Source: a virus. Taken from it: a DNA stretch of 46,863 bases. The notes beneath the pieces are model-generated. The model worked only from the letters and a program-made list of their open reading frames with translations. It was not told the DNA's origin and made no database searches. Shown piece by piece: positions 21,977 to 30,854 of the stretch. Where the stretch lies: positions 1-46,863 of IMG/VR virus record IMGVR_UViG_3300023180_000107; one strand, 5' to 3'. Numbering within the stretch: position 1 is the first letter of the stretch; every line of letters begins with the position of its first letter. Both the position numbers and the translations under genes were made by a program.

Positions 21977-24900
21977 TTAGTTTAATAGTGATCCAGCTGC
22001 ATTGTATACGTTGATCCTATAATATGTACCTTGTTGACCATCAAGTGTATCTGCATCAAGACCAGATCCTGCCCCATCTCTTGTTTTAATATCGGTAAAG
22101 ATCGTTGCACCGAAGTAAGAAGTTAATTGTGCAGAGTCGATTGCAAGATCTCTAGTAGATGCGATTGTACCACCACCTGTTAAACCAGTGCCTGCTGTGA
22201 TTGATACCGTCGAGTGATCGATATGCTCATCAGCTACGAATCCTGTTAGGTTATCGTGGTTAATAGAGCTTTCAAAATATGCTAAGAATTCAGCTGAATC
22301 GATAGCAAGGTCTCTTGTAGAAGCGATCGTACCGCCACCCGTTAAGCCTGTACCAGCGGTAATTGATACCGATGAGTGATCGATATGCTCATCAGCTACG
22401 AATCCAGAGAGGTTATCGTGATTAATTGAACCCTCAAAGTATGCTAAGAATTCAGCTGAGTCAATTGCAAGATCTCTGGTAGATGCGATTGTGCCGCCAC
22501 CTGTCAGACCTGTTCCTGCTGTGATCGACACTGATGTATGGTCAATGTGCTCATTTGCAACGAAACCAGAGAGGTTATCGTGGTTAATAGAGCCTTCGAA
22601 ATATGCTAGGAATTCTGCAGAGTCAATAGCAAGATCTCTAGTAGCTGCGATTGTACCACCGCCTGTTAGACCTGTTCCTGCTGTAATTGATACTGATGTA
22701 TGGTCAATATGCTCATTGGATACAAAGTTTGTAAGAGCATCGTGATCAATATTCGTTGCCGTAACTGCAGTTACCAGACCCTTACCATTAACAGTGATTG
22801 CTGGTACCTGTGATGAAGATCCGAATGATCCAACGTTACCGTTCACTGTTGCTAATGTAAGTACTAGATCAACAGGTGCTGAACCATTGAATGAAACATT
22901 TGGTGCTGTTGCATCACCCGAAGCAGAGAAGTTTCTACCAGTTGCAAGAGTTGTAGCTGTTGAAGCATTACCTGTGAGCGAACCAGTTACGTTACCAGTC
23001 ACATTACCTGATAAGTTACCTTCGAATGTAGTTGCTTTAACTACACCATATTGTGTACCAGCTGAATTTGGATCAATTGGTGCATCTGGTTCTGGATCGT
23101 ATCTGTTTAGGAATGTCCATTTATTTTCTGATACGTCGAAGTATAGACCAACGTGGGTGTATGCAGAATCGTTTCTGTTAGAGAAGAATCCTGTATCAAT
23201 ATCTGTTGCAGTAGCTGTGCCTGTCCATTTATCACCAACTGTGTGACCGGTTGTAGCACCAAAGTCGATCTCAATACCGTACGCACTGTCTAGTATCTGA
23301 GCAGCGCCTGTGATAGCAATACCCGTTGCTTCTGTACCGACAGATGAATCAAATCCCCATTCAAACGTATCAGGTGTTCCAGTAGCGTCAATCTTAACGA
23401 AGAATGACTTAGTTGCTTCATCGCCTGAGTAATGTCCAGAGTAGAATGCATCATCTAGGCCAGTTCCAACAAAGCTTGTACCAGCCTCACCAATCGTATC
23501 ACCAGCATTGAGGTACTGGAAGTTACCACCAATTTCTACATTTGCTGTAGAAGTAATGGTTTGTGTACCAGTAACATTTAAGTTACCGTCGATAGTTAAA
23601 TCACCACCGATGTGTGCAGCAGACTGAACTCTAAATCCAGCAACCGAATGGTTCTGCTGGTTGATAATAACTTTACCGTTATTAGGATCAGATTTAATAA
23701 CCCAACCGAGACACATCGGGAAGTTAGGATAAGCCGGGGCAGCATTCTGTAGTGCACCTGGTGTAAGGCCGGCGAAGAAGTTTTGACCTGCAGTAAGAGA
23801 GGATGTGTCAATGCCATCAATTACACCAGATACAACAATTTGTCCGTAAGAGTTATTTGGAATAGCTTCTGCTGAAAGACCCTGAACGTTATACTTAGCT
23901 GCGTCTGTTGCATCTGCTAGAGCAATTGTAGGAGATTCTCTGCCAGAATCGTTAACGAAGTTACCTGAGTAATAGAGTGGTTTACCTTTGGCAATTTCCA
24001 CGCCAGTGTTGTTGTACACCCTCTCAACTTCTTGCATACCAATTTCAATTGGATGATCGAAATCAGTATAATAGTTTAGATTCTTATGGAAAGGATCATA
24101 CCATAGAGCACCTTCTCTAAATCCAATATGACTATCTGCCCAACCAAGCTGGAACTGAATCTCACCAACGGTAGCTGAGTCTGCTTGGAAGCTTGTGATT
24201 GTAGCAGAATCTACTGTTAATTGACTAATATGACCAGTACCATAGTTTAGTGATACACCTGATATATTAGTTGCGATTGCAGAATCTGCGTTTAGTGCAT
24301 TTGTATTTAATGTATTATTATCAATAATACCGATATGTGCTGAATCTACAGATAATTGGCTAATCGTACCTGTTGTAGCATTTACTGTAGAATAGTTTGC
24401 TGACGTACCAGATATATTTGTAATCGAAGCAGAATCCGCCTGAAGTATTCCAAATCCGTTTATAATAGTCGGATAACTACCACCATCAGCAGTATTAATA
24501 GTAAAGGTAGTACTTGCAGAATCCCACGATGTGCTTGATACCCCAGCAACACTTACGGTTCCAATACTATCTACGAATCCTGATCCGTCAACTGTGACAA
24601 TAGGAACTAGTGATGCCGAACCATATACACCAGCAGTTACCGTTGTATTTGATCTAGTAAGTGTATGTGTATTCAGTGTTTGTATATGGGCTGAGTCTAC
24701 ATCAAGTTGACTAATTGTACCTGTTGTAGCATTTACTGTGCTATAATTTGCAGAGCTACCAGATACATTTGTTAATGATGCTGAGTCAGCATCAAGCGAA
24801 TTAGTTCTTAATGTATTGTTATCAATAATTCCGATGTGTGCAGAATCAACAGATAGTTGACTGATCGTGGCTGAATCCCCGAGCAGTGATCCGTAACTTG

Positions 24901-27900
24901 CAATACTACCAGAAATAATTTGAATATCTGCTGAGTCAGCTTCTAGATTAGTACTTGATACAGTAGTAGCACCTGTGAGTGAACCATACACCTTTGTACC
25001 GGTGCTAACTGTTTGAAGCCTAAGATCACCAGAGGAATCATTGATTTTTACACCATCATCCGCACCAGCTTGCAACCAAATTGGGTTACCATTATTTTTT
25101 GATGACAGATAGATGTCTTGTGCTTCAATGTAGATCCCACCGGTGGAATCTTTAATAACCAAATTAACAGGATTTCGGTTAATAATAGCATCATCGTTAT
25201 CACCGAATGCAAGTGATACGTTATCACCAAATCCTCTGATTGGTGTTGAAAATGATCCACCATCAACAGTATTAATTGTAAATACGCCAACTGATGAATC
25301 CCATGATGTACTTGATACACCAGCAACACTTACGGTTCCAATACTATCAACAAAACCTGAAGCATCAACTGTTACCACTGGAACAAGTGATGCTGAACCA
25401 TAAGCTCCTGCTATTACAGTTGTATTGGATCTTGATAAAGTATGGGTATTTAATGTTTGTACACGTGCGGAATCTGCATCAAATTGGCTAATATGACCAG
25501 TACCATAATTTAAAGTAGCACCAGAGATATCAGTTACAATAGCAGAATCAGCAGTAAGCGCTGCAGCATGTACAGTAGCGTAGTTAGAAGTAACACCAGA
25601 GATATCCGTAATAACTGCGGAATCTGCTGTCAGATTTGTTACTGTAGCAGAATCAGCTGTTACTGCACCTGATACATTTAATGCTTTATTTAATGCCCAG
25701 CGATCATCAGTAGAGGTATATGTTATAGTCGGTTTAGTACCGCCAGTGTATAATGCGCCACCAATAGTTAATCCCGCACCATCAATATCAACATTGTTTA
25801 CGGCTGAATCAGCGAGTACAATATTTTTATCATTTATAGTAACTTCTGTTGAATTAACAGTTGTTGTAGTACCTTGAACAGTTAGGTTACCAGCAATATA
25901 TGTGTTACCTGTACCCGTAATGTTTCCATTTACTGTTAGTCCAGCAGCGGTTAAAGTCGTAAAATTACCAGTACTATAATTTGCAGATGAGCCAGATACA
26001 TTAGTTATATTAGCTGAATCCGCATCCAAGGCATTCGTATTTAATGTATTATTATCAATTATGCCAATGTGCGCTGAGTCTGCAGAGAACTGACTAATTG
26101 TTCCAGTTGTGGCATTTACAGTTGTGTAGTTAGCAGATGTACCAGAGATATTAGTAACTGACGCCGAATCAGCAGTAAGTGCTGCAGCATGTGCAGTAGC
26201 GTAGTTAGAAGTAACACCGGAGATATCAGTTACAATAGCAGAATCTGCATTTAATGAATTTGTATTAATAGTATTATTATCGATAATACCAATATGTGCT
26301 GAGTCTACATCAAGCTGACTGATCGTACCTGTTGTAGCGTTTACTGAGCTGTAGTTTGCTGATGTACCTGATATATTTGTAACTACTGCAGAATCAGCAG
26401 TTAGATTTGTTACTGTAGCCGAATCAGCGTTCAACGTACCGGTAACGGTAGTACCAGTTAATGTAGTTTCTAATTTTTTAACACTTCCATAATATAGATC
26501 GACGCCTGCAAAAGGAGTAAATTCTGCAATTTTAGCACCACCGACATTATTTTTTATTAAGAAATGACCAGCACCATCAAGATCTAATTCAGTAGCCCCT
26601 GCTTCAATAACGGTTGTACCACCAGTGGTATGCCGTATCGATGCTTCATTAGCATCACCAAAGTATAATCTTTGATCGTCACCAAAACCATTAATAGTAG
26701 TTCTGAATATTCCTCCATCAGCGGTATTAATTACTAATTGCGCTGTTGAAGAATCCCATAATGTGCTACTAACGCCAGCGACTGATACTGTGCCGATACT
26801 GTCAACAAATCCTGAAGCGTCTAGAGTAACAATGGGAACAAGTGAAGCTGAGCCCCATGTTCCAGCATAACTTGTAGCACCTGAGCGAGTGATATTAGTA
26901 AATGTAGCAGAATCTGCGGTGACCGCACCATCAACATCAACTGCTCTATTGAAGTTAATTAAATCACCAGATGTTACGTACTTCATTTCCGGAGGTGTAG
27001 TAATACTTGCACCACCAAGTGTAATACCAGCACCATTAAGAGCAGTTAGGTCGGCTGCAGAATCTGCTAATGTAATATTCTTATCTGCGATATTAACTAC
27101 AGTTGAATTAACTGTTGTCGTTGTCCCATCAACCGTTAAATTTCCATGTACGGTAACCCCACTACTGAAATATGCAGAATTAAATGTAACGTTATCACTG
27201 ATACCAACTGGTTGTCCAATAGAAATAACCCCACCAGATGATTCGTATGTTACACCAGTACCAGCGACAAGATGTGCTCTTACTTCAGAAGCAGAAGGTC
27301 CTGTGTATGAGAAATTACCTGTAGCAGAATCGTAACTGAACGATCCGTCACCGCCTAAATCAAGTGCCTGGAAGTGTGCTCTTACTTCAGTTGCACTTGG
27401 ACCAGTATATGTAATATTACCAGTAGCAGAATCATAACTTAATGATCCATCCCCACCTTGATCAAGTACCTGGAAATATCCCCTTACCTGGGCTGTAGAT
27501 AGACCCGAATAGGTGAATGTGCCAGTAGCAGAATCATATGTAAATGTGCCATCCCCAGCTGCATCAATTGCTTGGAAATAACTTCTGATTGTTGCAGTTG
27601 ATACTGCATCACCAAGAGCAGAATCTACACGTGCCCTTGTGTAATATAAGTTATTACTTCCTTCAGCAAGGTCGTTTGTTGTATTACCTGCAAGACTTAA
27701 AGCAGCTGGATCACCAGATGTGGTCTTAACTGCAAAGCCACCATCTGATTCTTCAAGAGCAATAGTACCGAGCTGGATAGTTTGTCCAGAAAGATATAAC
27801 TTACGCCATTTATTAGTAGCACTACCAAGATCAAGTGCGCTGTCAGCATTAGGAATAAGACTGTGTGTAACTTGATCTGACGAATCAAGCATATTGATTC

Positions 27901-28192
27901 GAACATTACCATCACCACTAACGGTGAAGTGATCTGCATCAAATTTTGCAACACCGACAGAGGAATCTGTTGCATTATCTGCAGTAAAGGTAACGGTTCT
28001 ATTATCAACTACCCCAACCTTTGCAGTAAGAGGAGCTACGCCATCAAATGTAAGAATTTGTGCTGAACCGACTGATACTAAGCCTGTACCAGAGTCACCC
28101 GCAAAATTTAAATCACTACCACTTGCACGAACACTTCGTATAGGTGTTCCTACAATGACGCGTTTAACAATAGTTCTTTGAGCTCCGGCCAT
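21977..28192 (-). CDS. Very large tail fibre / adhesin (2071 residues)
   Basis: A repetitive fibre protein just upstream of the neck genes. The N-terminus (1-150) has LDLGSATNKWRKLYLSG (119-135), a motif common in phage fibre proteins. Three 34-residue repeats (203-304) follow. A long middle section is built on units containing DSAHIGIIDNNTL and ADSA...NISGTSANYS. A folded module at about 1355-1540 (ALWYDPFHKNLNYYTDF; ERVYNNTGVEIAKGKPLYYSG) comes next. Four 54-residue repeats near the C-terminus precede DADTLDGQQGTYYRI, and the protein ends VYNAAGSLLN. Such fibres bind the host surface. The C-terminal YNAAGSLLN echoes YDSDGTLLN in the protein encoded at 35288-36355. The assignment as fibre is firm; the place in the virion is inferred. 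Confidence 0.88.
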   Translation of the reverse strand: MAGAQRTIVKRVIVGTPIRSVRASGSDLNFAGDSGTGLVSVGSAQILTFDGVAPLTAKVGVVDNRTVTFTADNATDSSVGVAKFDADHFTVSGDGNVRINMLDSSDQVTHSLIPNADSALDLGSATNKWRKLYLSGQTIQLGTIALEESDGGFAVKTTSGDPAALSLAGNTTNDLAEGSNNLYYTRARVDSALGDAVSTATIRSYFQAIDAAGDGTFTYDSATGTFTYSGLSTAQVRGYFQVLDQGGDGSLSYDSATGNITYTGPSATEVRAHFQALDLGGDGSFSYDSATGNFSYTGPSASEVRAHLVAGTGVTYESSGGVISIGQPVGISDNVTFNSAYFSSGVTVHGNLTVDGTTTTVNSTVVNIADKNITLADSAADLTALNGAGITLGGASITTPPEMKYVTSGDLINFNRAVDVDGAVTADSATFTNITRSGATSYAGTWGSASLVPIVTLDASGFVDSIGTVSVAGVSSTLWDSSTAQLVINTADGGIFRTTINGFGDDQRLYFGDANEASIRHTTGGTTVIEAGATELDLDGAGHFLIKNNVGGAKIAEFTPFAGVDLYYGSVKKLETTLTGTTVTGTLNADSATVTNLTADSAVVTNISGTSANYSSVNATTGTISQLDVDSAHIGIIDNNTINTNSLNADSAIVTDISGVTSNYATAHAAALTADSASVTNISGTSANYTTVNATTGTISQFSADSAHIGIIDNNTLNTNALDADSANITNVSGSSANYSTGNFTTLTAAGLTVNGNITGTGNTYIAGNLTVQGTTTTVNSTEVTINDKNIVLADSAVNNVDIDGAGLTIGGALYTGGTKPTITYTSTDDRWALNKALNVSGAVTADSATVTNLTADSAVITDISGVTSNYATVHAAALTADSAIVTDISGATLNYGTGHISQFDADSARVQTLNTHTLSRSNTTVIAGAYGSASLVPVVTVDASGFVDSIGTVSVAGVSSTSWDSSVGVFTINTVDGGSFSTPIRGFGDNVSLAFGDNDDAIINRNPVNLVIKDSTGGIYIEAQDIYLSSKNNGNPIWLQAGADDGVKINDSSGDLRLQTVSTGTKVYGSLTGATTVSSTNLEADSADIQIISGSIASYGSLLGDSATISQLSVDSAHIGIIDNNTLRTNSLDADSASLTNVSGSSANYSTVNATTGTISQLDVDSAHIQTLNTHTLTRSNTTVTAGVYGSASLVPIVTVDGSGFVDSIGTVSVAGVSSTSWDSASTTFTINTADGGSYPTIINGFGILQADSASITNISGTSANYSTVNATTGTISQLSVDSAHIGIIDNNTLNTNALNADSAIATNISGVSLNYGTGHISQLTVDSATITSFQADSATVGEIQFQLGWADSHIGFREGALWYDPFHKNLNYYTDFDHPIEIGMQEVERVYNNTGVEIAKGKPLYYSGNFVNDSGRESPTIALADATDAAKYNVQGLSAEAIPNNSYGQIVVSGVIDGIDTSSLTAGQNFFAGLTPGALQNAAPAYPNFPMCLGWVIKSDPNNGKVIINQQNHSVAGFRVQSAAHIGGDLTIDGNLNVTGTQTITSTANVEIGGNFQYLNAGDTIGEAGTSFVGTGLDDAFYSGHYSGDEATKSFFVKIDATGTPDTFEWGFDSSVGTEATGIAITGAAQILDSAYGIEIDFGATTGHTVGDKWTGTATATDIDTGFFSNRNDSAYTHVGLYFDVSENKWTFLNRYDPEPDAPIDPNSAGTQYGVVKATTFEGNLSGNVTGNVTGSLTGNASTATTLATGRNFSASGDATAPNVSFNGSAPVDLVLTLATVNGNVGSFGSSSQVPAITVNGKGLVTAVTATNIDHDALTNFVSNEHIDHTSVSITAGTGLTGGGTIAATRDLAIDSAEFLAYFEGSINHDNLSGFVANEHIDHTSVSITAGTGLTGGGTIASTRDLAIDSAEFLAYFEGSINHDNLSGFVADEHIDHSSVSITAGTGLTGGGTIASTRDLAIDSAEFLAYFESSINHDNLTGFVADEHIDHSTVSITAGTGLTGGGTIASTRDLAIDSAQLTSYFGATIFTDIKTRDGAGSGLDADTLDGQQGTYYRINVYNAAGSLLN
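22097..22744 (-). repeat. Four tandem 162-bp repeats in the large fibre gene
   Basis: Four in-frame copies of a 54-residue unit beginning HDNL and containing EHIDHTSVSITAG, GTGLTGGGTIASTRDL and IDSAEFLAYFE. Corresponding bases recur at 162-base spacing (GGTTATCG at 22249, 22411 and 22573, with a variant near 22735). The copies are very similar at the DNA level, so copy number could change by recombination. Confidence 0.9.
27281..27586 (-). repeat. Three tandem 102-bp (34-residue) repeats in the large fibre gene
   Basis: Units such as RGYFQVLDQGGDGSL and SYDSATGNITYTGPSATEV, each 34 residues, at residues 203-304 of the fibre. Confidence 0.85.
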
Positions 28193-28203
28193 TCATATAT
28201 CCT

Positions 28204-28554
28204 TTATGTAACTGATGGTGTTACGTTAATTCTTCCTTCGAGAATCCTCTCGATCACGGTTTCACCATCACTATCTACAAAGGATAGTTCTACATCATAA
28301 ACATATCTGCCTTTTCGTAAGGCAGCCGTTTGAGTATTTGTTAGACTAATAGTAGCTTTTCCCTCGGTCTGTGGGGAAATAAGCAGTCCCTGGAATGTAG
28401 TAGCATCACCATCACTGTCACTGTAACTTCTTTTCATCTTTGCAGCAATAGAATGATTTTCTAAATTTTTTGCTGCACCATCTGTTGTTTCTAAGTGAAG
28501 CTCAACTGTAAGATCGGTACCTTGTTCAACATCGAATTCTTCATATTCTGCCAT
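28204..28554 (-). CDS. Small beta-rich virion protein, probably fibre- or baseplate-associated
   Basis: A 116-residue protein: EEFDVEQGTDLTVELHLETTDGAAKNLENHSIAAKMKRSYSDSDG, then ISLTNTQTAALRKGRYVYDVELSFVDSDGETVIERILEGRINVTPSVT. The pattern (EQG, then a strand pair, a short QT.AL..GRYVYDVE hairpin, and an EG...VTP ending) resembles small Ig-like or upper-baseplate proteins next to fibres in many phages. No enzyme motif is seen. It is the first gene after a late promoter (28586-28593) and stands 11 bases before the large fibre gene, so the two are probably co-expressed. Confidence 0.75.
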   Translation of the reverse strand: MAEYEEFDVEQGTDLTVELHLETTDGAAKNLENHSIAAKMKRSYSDSDGDATTFQGLLISPQTEGKATISLTNTQTAALRKGRYVYDVELSFVDSDGETVIERILEGRINVTPSVT

Positions 28555-28585
28555 AAGACTACTCTTCGTTAATAGGATTCTTCTT

Positions 28586-28593
28586 TATTTATA
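28586..28593 (-). promoter_or_regulatory. T4-type late promoter for the small virion protein and large fibre
   Basis: TATAAATA on the minus strand (28593-28586) in the 55-base gap, 31 bases before the ATG at 28554. A second TATAAATA at 28618-28611 overlaps the stop codon of the preceding glycosyltransferase gene, giving a tandem pair 25 bases apart. Confidence 0.7.
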
Positions 28594-28609
28594 ATAAAAA
28601 AGCTTTCAT

Positions 28610-29377
28610 CTATTTATAATAACAAGAAAAGATGTTATCAGAATCCAAGAATAAATCTTTTGCCCCACCATTGAATACAGCTATTGTTGGTTCAGACATA
28701 TAATAGCCCTGAGTGGAACCATCAAACCTCTGACTTTTAACTTTGAATTTATATGCAGTACTTTGCCACGATCGGTCCTTGAGTAGTATTTCAGGGATAT
28801 TCGTAACAGGGTAATAGTCTTTTAGTATTTCAAGATACTCTAGTTTATCCCTGTGTAGGTTCCACAAATATCTGCACACACCTTTGTATTCATCTATAAT
28901 AATATATGGGTTTTCTTCAAAGTGCTCATAGATTTCGCGCAATTCAAATGAATTAAAAATCATAATAGATGAATTAACTTTAGTAAAGTTGTATCTTTGT
29001 TGTTTTATATCAACATCCATCATACGGGAATCGATACTTCCATAACAAATTTTTATTTTATGGGGGTTTACATTGCTAAAAAGATAGTCTATATTATTCT
29101 GTATTACTACATCCAAATCCAAAAAAAGTGTTCTACCCCCTTCACGGTACAGGTCAGGATTAAAAACACAAAGCTTTGGCCAGAAGCCATCAATACCACT
29201 TTCTACCTCATCTGAAATATCAACTGGATTAATCCCATCATCTAACCCATCTGGGATTTCCGTAAGACAATAAAAATCGAATGGTAAAGACAAATTCTTC
29301 CTTACCATTCTATAGAGTCTGTTAACAAATTCTGGCTCGTATTTGGTGCCAGTCTTGACACACACTACGTTAATCAT
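28610..29377 (-). CDS. Glycosyltransferase, GT-A type
   Basis: A 255-residue putative glycosyltransferase. It shows the GT-A hallmarks GFWPKLCVFNPDLY (64-77) and RTLFLDLDVVIQNNID with a D87-L-D89 metal/nucleotide-sugar motif, followed by KVNSSIMIFNS and a C-terminal FNGGAKD. It has no membrane segment, so it acts in the host cytoplasm. Its ATG overlaps the stop of the 2OG-like gene (ATGA). The substrate is unknown; lying among fibre genes, it may glycosylate virion proteins or a host surface precursor. The stretch around 29067 also holds a plus-strand promoter-like element. Confidence 0.85.
   Translation of the reverse strand: MINVVCVKTGTKYEPEFVNRLYRMVRKNLSLPFDFYCLTEIPDGLDDGINPVDISDEVESGIDGFWPKLCVFNPDLYREGGRTLFLDLDVVIQNNIDYLFSNVNPHKIKICYGSIDSRMMDVDIKQQRYNFTKVNSSIMIFNSFELREIYEHFEENPYIIIDEYKGVCRYLWNLHRDKLEYLEILKDYYPVTNIPEILLKDRSWQSTAYKFKVKSQRFDGSTQGYYMSEPTIAVFNGGAKDLFLDSDNIFSCYYK
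28611..28618 (-). promoter_or_regulatory. Second late-promoter-like TATAAATA box
   Basis: TATAAATA on the minus strand, overlapping the glycosyltransferase stop codon and 25 bases upstream of the first box. The pair may add strength, or only one copy may be used. Confidence 0.45.
29067..29095 (+). promoter_or_regulatory. Antisense promoter-like element inside the glycosyltransferase gene
   Basis: GGGGGTTTACA (TTTACA 29067-29072), 17 bases, TATATT (29090-29095) on the plus strand. It is the same combination as the promoters at 5544 and 9438, but here no plus-strand gene is recognisable downstream; a transcript would be antisense to the glycosyltransferase, the 2OG-like gene and further fibre genes. 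Confidence 0.4.
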
Positions 29378-30045
29378 AACGGATCTTCAATATCCTCAAT
29401 AATCTGTTCCCAAATGTTTTCAGCTTCAGCAAACACATATGCAACACTAATACGGAGACAGTCTGTTGATGCTGCATGGTAACAGAGCTTATCTGGTTGA
29501 TGGTACGCACCAAAGTAACCCATCTTACACTGCCATCCAGGTACATCCTGAACTCTCACACGTTCTTTCTTTTCAAGGTCCCAGTAATCAAACCATCCAT
29601 CCCCGTTTTCTGACCAAGAGAAAATAACATTGTACCCCGCAGCATTTGCATTATTATGCCAAGATATCCAGCCTCCAGGAGGATAGAGTGTAACAAGAGT
29701 ATTTCTTTTAGCAGAAAGTTCTGCCATTAATTCATTATTTAATTCTTGGGCTTTATTCCTGTACTCTTCTATAATTTTTAGATCCGTATTCCCGGTATCT
29801 CTTTCTGCCCCTGGCATCAAACCAGAATACGAGTGCATACTCTCTGGAAATCCGTCATGTTCTCTGCCTCGCGCAATAATTCTTTCAAGATAGTCATCCG
29901 CAAGCCACCTGTCTCTGGTGTGGTCTTTTGAATTTAAAGGTAGATCCTTTTGTAAGTTACCTTCTTGATACTTAGTAAGAACAAAATTTTTGAACTTATT
30001 CAAAGATTCCATTACCATCTCATTGTTGATTTTAATATCTCTCAT
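29374..30045 (-). CDS. Putative 2OG-Fe(II) oxygenase-like protein
   Basis: A 223-residue protein. The C-terminal half has the order of metal and substrate motifs expected in a 2OG oxygenase jelly roll: YPPGGWISWHNN (H130-N-N132 in place of the usual HxD), NVIFSWSENGDGWFDYWD, and CYHAASTDCLRIS (H190 and R198-x-S). The HxN in place of HxD makes activity less sure. The N-terminal half is helical and charged. It is coupled by ATGA overlaps to a glycosyltransferase on each side, which suggests a single pathway modifying one target. A cupin-like non-enzymatic fold is the alternative. Confidence 0.65.
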   Translation of the reverse strand: MRDIKINNEMVMESLNKFKNFVLTKYQEGNLQKDLPLNSKDHTRDRWLADDYLERIIARGREHDGFPESMHSYSGLMPGAERDTGNTDLKIIEEYRNKAQELNNELMAELSAKRNTLVTLYPPGGWISWHNNANAAGYNVIFSWSENGDGWFDYWDLEKKERVRVQDVPGWQCKMGYFGAYHQPDKLCYHAASTDCLRISVAYVFAEAENIWEQIIEDIEDPL

Positions 30046-30854
30046 ACTCTAAAGTCCTTATCTTTTTGAAGAGTTGCAGAATGATGGACTATAATTGGTG
30101 GATTGTTCACTAATCTGTGCTTACCAGCATTTGATCCAGTCTGGTTGAACTTAAAACTTGTAAACCAATTCCATCTGTAGTTATCTTCAAATTTACCTAT
30201 CTTAAGATCTTTGTACTTATCCATTTCGTTAGTCATCCACCACAACGTAAATTGATCCCATCTTAACATAGTGATGGGTGTTCCTTCATGCCACCATGGG
30301 GTTGAAGTTGGTTTATAACCTCTTCCTCTATAATGATTGTACCATTCTTCTTGTACTAGAAACATCTCCCACCAATCTTTCATAAAATCTCGAATGATTG
30401 GTTTTCTCATATCATATAGACAAACACCACCACATAGAACCAAATCAATAACTTTATCGGTACCTTCAATTGGGGCGTCAACCTCTACAAAAGAGGCTGC
30501 AGCAACCTTGTCTTTTGTAAGTCTTACAAATGAAAGATCATTATCACCAAGTTCATCCCATACATTTACAATATCTTCATGCTCACAAACAGAATCGGCA
30601 TCAACGTAGAATGTTATATCATACGGGCTGTTTGCCATACCATACAATTTACCACGAATATGTTCAGGACAATCCAGAATATTTTCGCAGTAATCTTTTG
30701 CTCTGTTATCAATCCATTCGGGGTGGGAAGTGAAGAAAGTAATTCTTGCATCTTCGTAGTGATCCAGGATAGATTCTACGAGATTCATAGCAGAGGAGTA
30801 GAATGCGGGTTTGTTTGTAGCTACAATTACAAATCCTTTAGACGGATTGCTCAT
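30042..30854 (-). CDS. Glycosyltransferase-like protein
   Basis: A 270-residue protein with a GT-A-like Rossmann start (GFVIVATNKPAFYSSAMNLVESILDHYEDARITFFT) and a DxD motif at DITFYVDADSV (D85-A-D87), followed by LVLCGGVCLYDMRKPIIRDFM. An upstream TTG (30860) extends the frame by two codons, but ATG 30854 is the more likely start. It overlaps the end of the preceding gene by 17 bases and is coupled by ATGA to the 2OG-like gene. It is less similar to classical families than the glycosyltransferase at 28610, but the DxD context supports the call. Acceptor unknown. Confidence 0.7.
   Translation of the reverse strand: MSNPSKGFVIVATNKPAFYSSAMNLVESILDHYEDARITFFTSHPEWIDNRAKDYCENILDCPEHIRGKLYGMANSPYDITFYVDADSVCEHEDIVNVWDELGDNDLSFVRLTKDKVAAASFVEVDAPIEGTDKVIDLVLCGGVCLYDMRKPIIRDFMKDWWEMFLVQEEWYNHYRGRGYKPTSTPWWHEGTPITMLRWDQFTLWWMTNEMDKYKDLKIGKFEDNYRWNWFTSFKFNQTGSNAGKHRLVNNPPIIVHHSATLQKDKDFRV

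Noticed and set aside
22794-23246. Plus-strand open frame of 150 codons inside the large fibre gene
   Set aside because: Antisense to a well-supported coding sequence with low-complexity composition; no start signals. The long plus-strand frame at 26889-27335 was rejected for the same reason.
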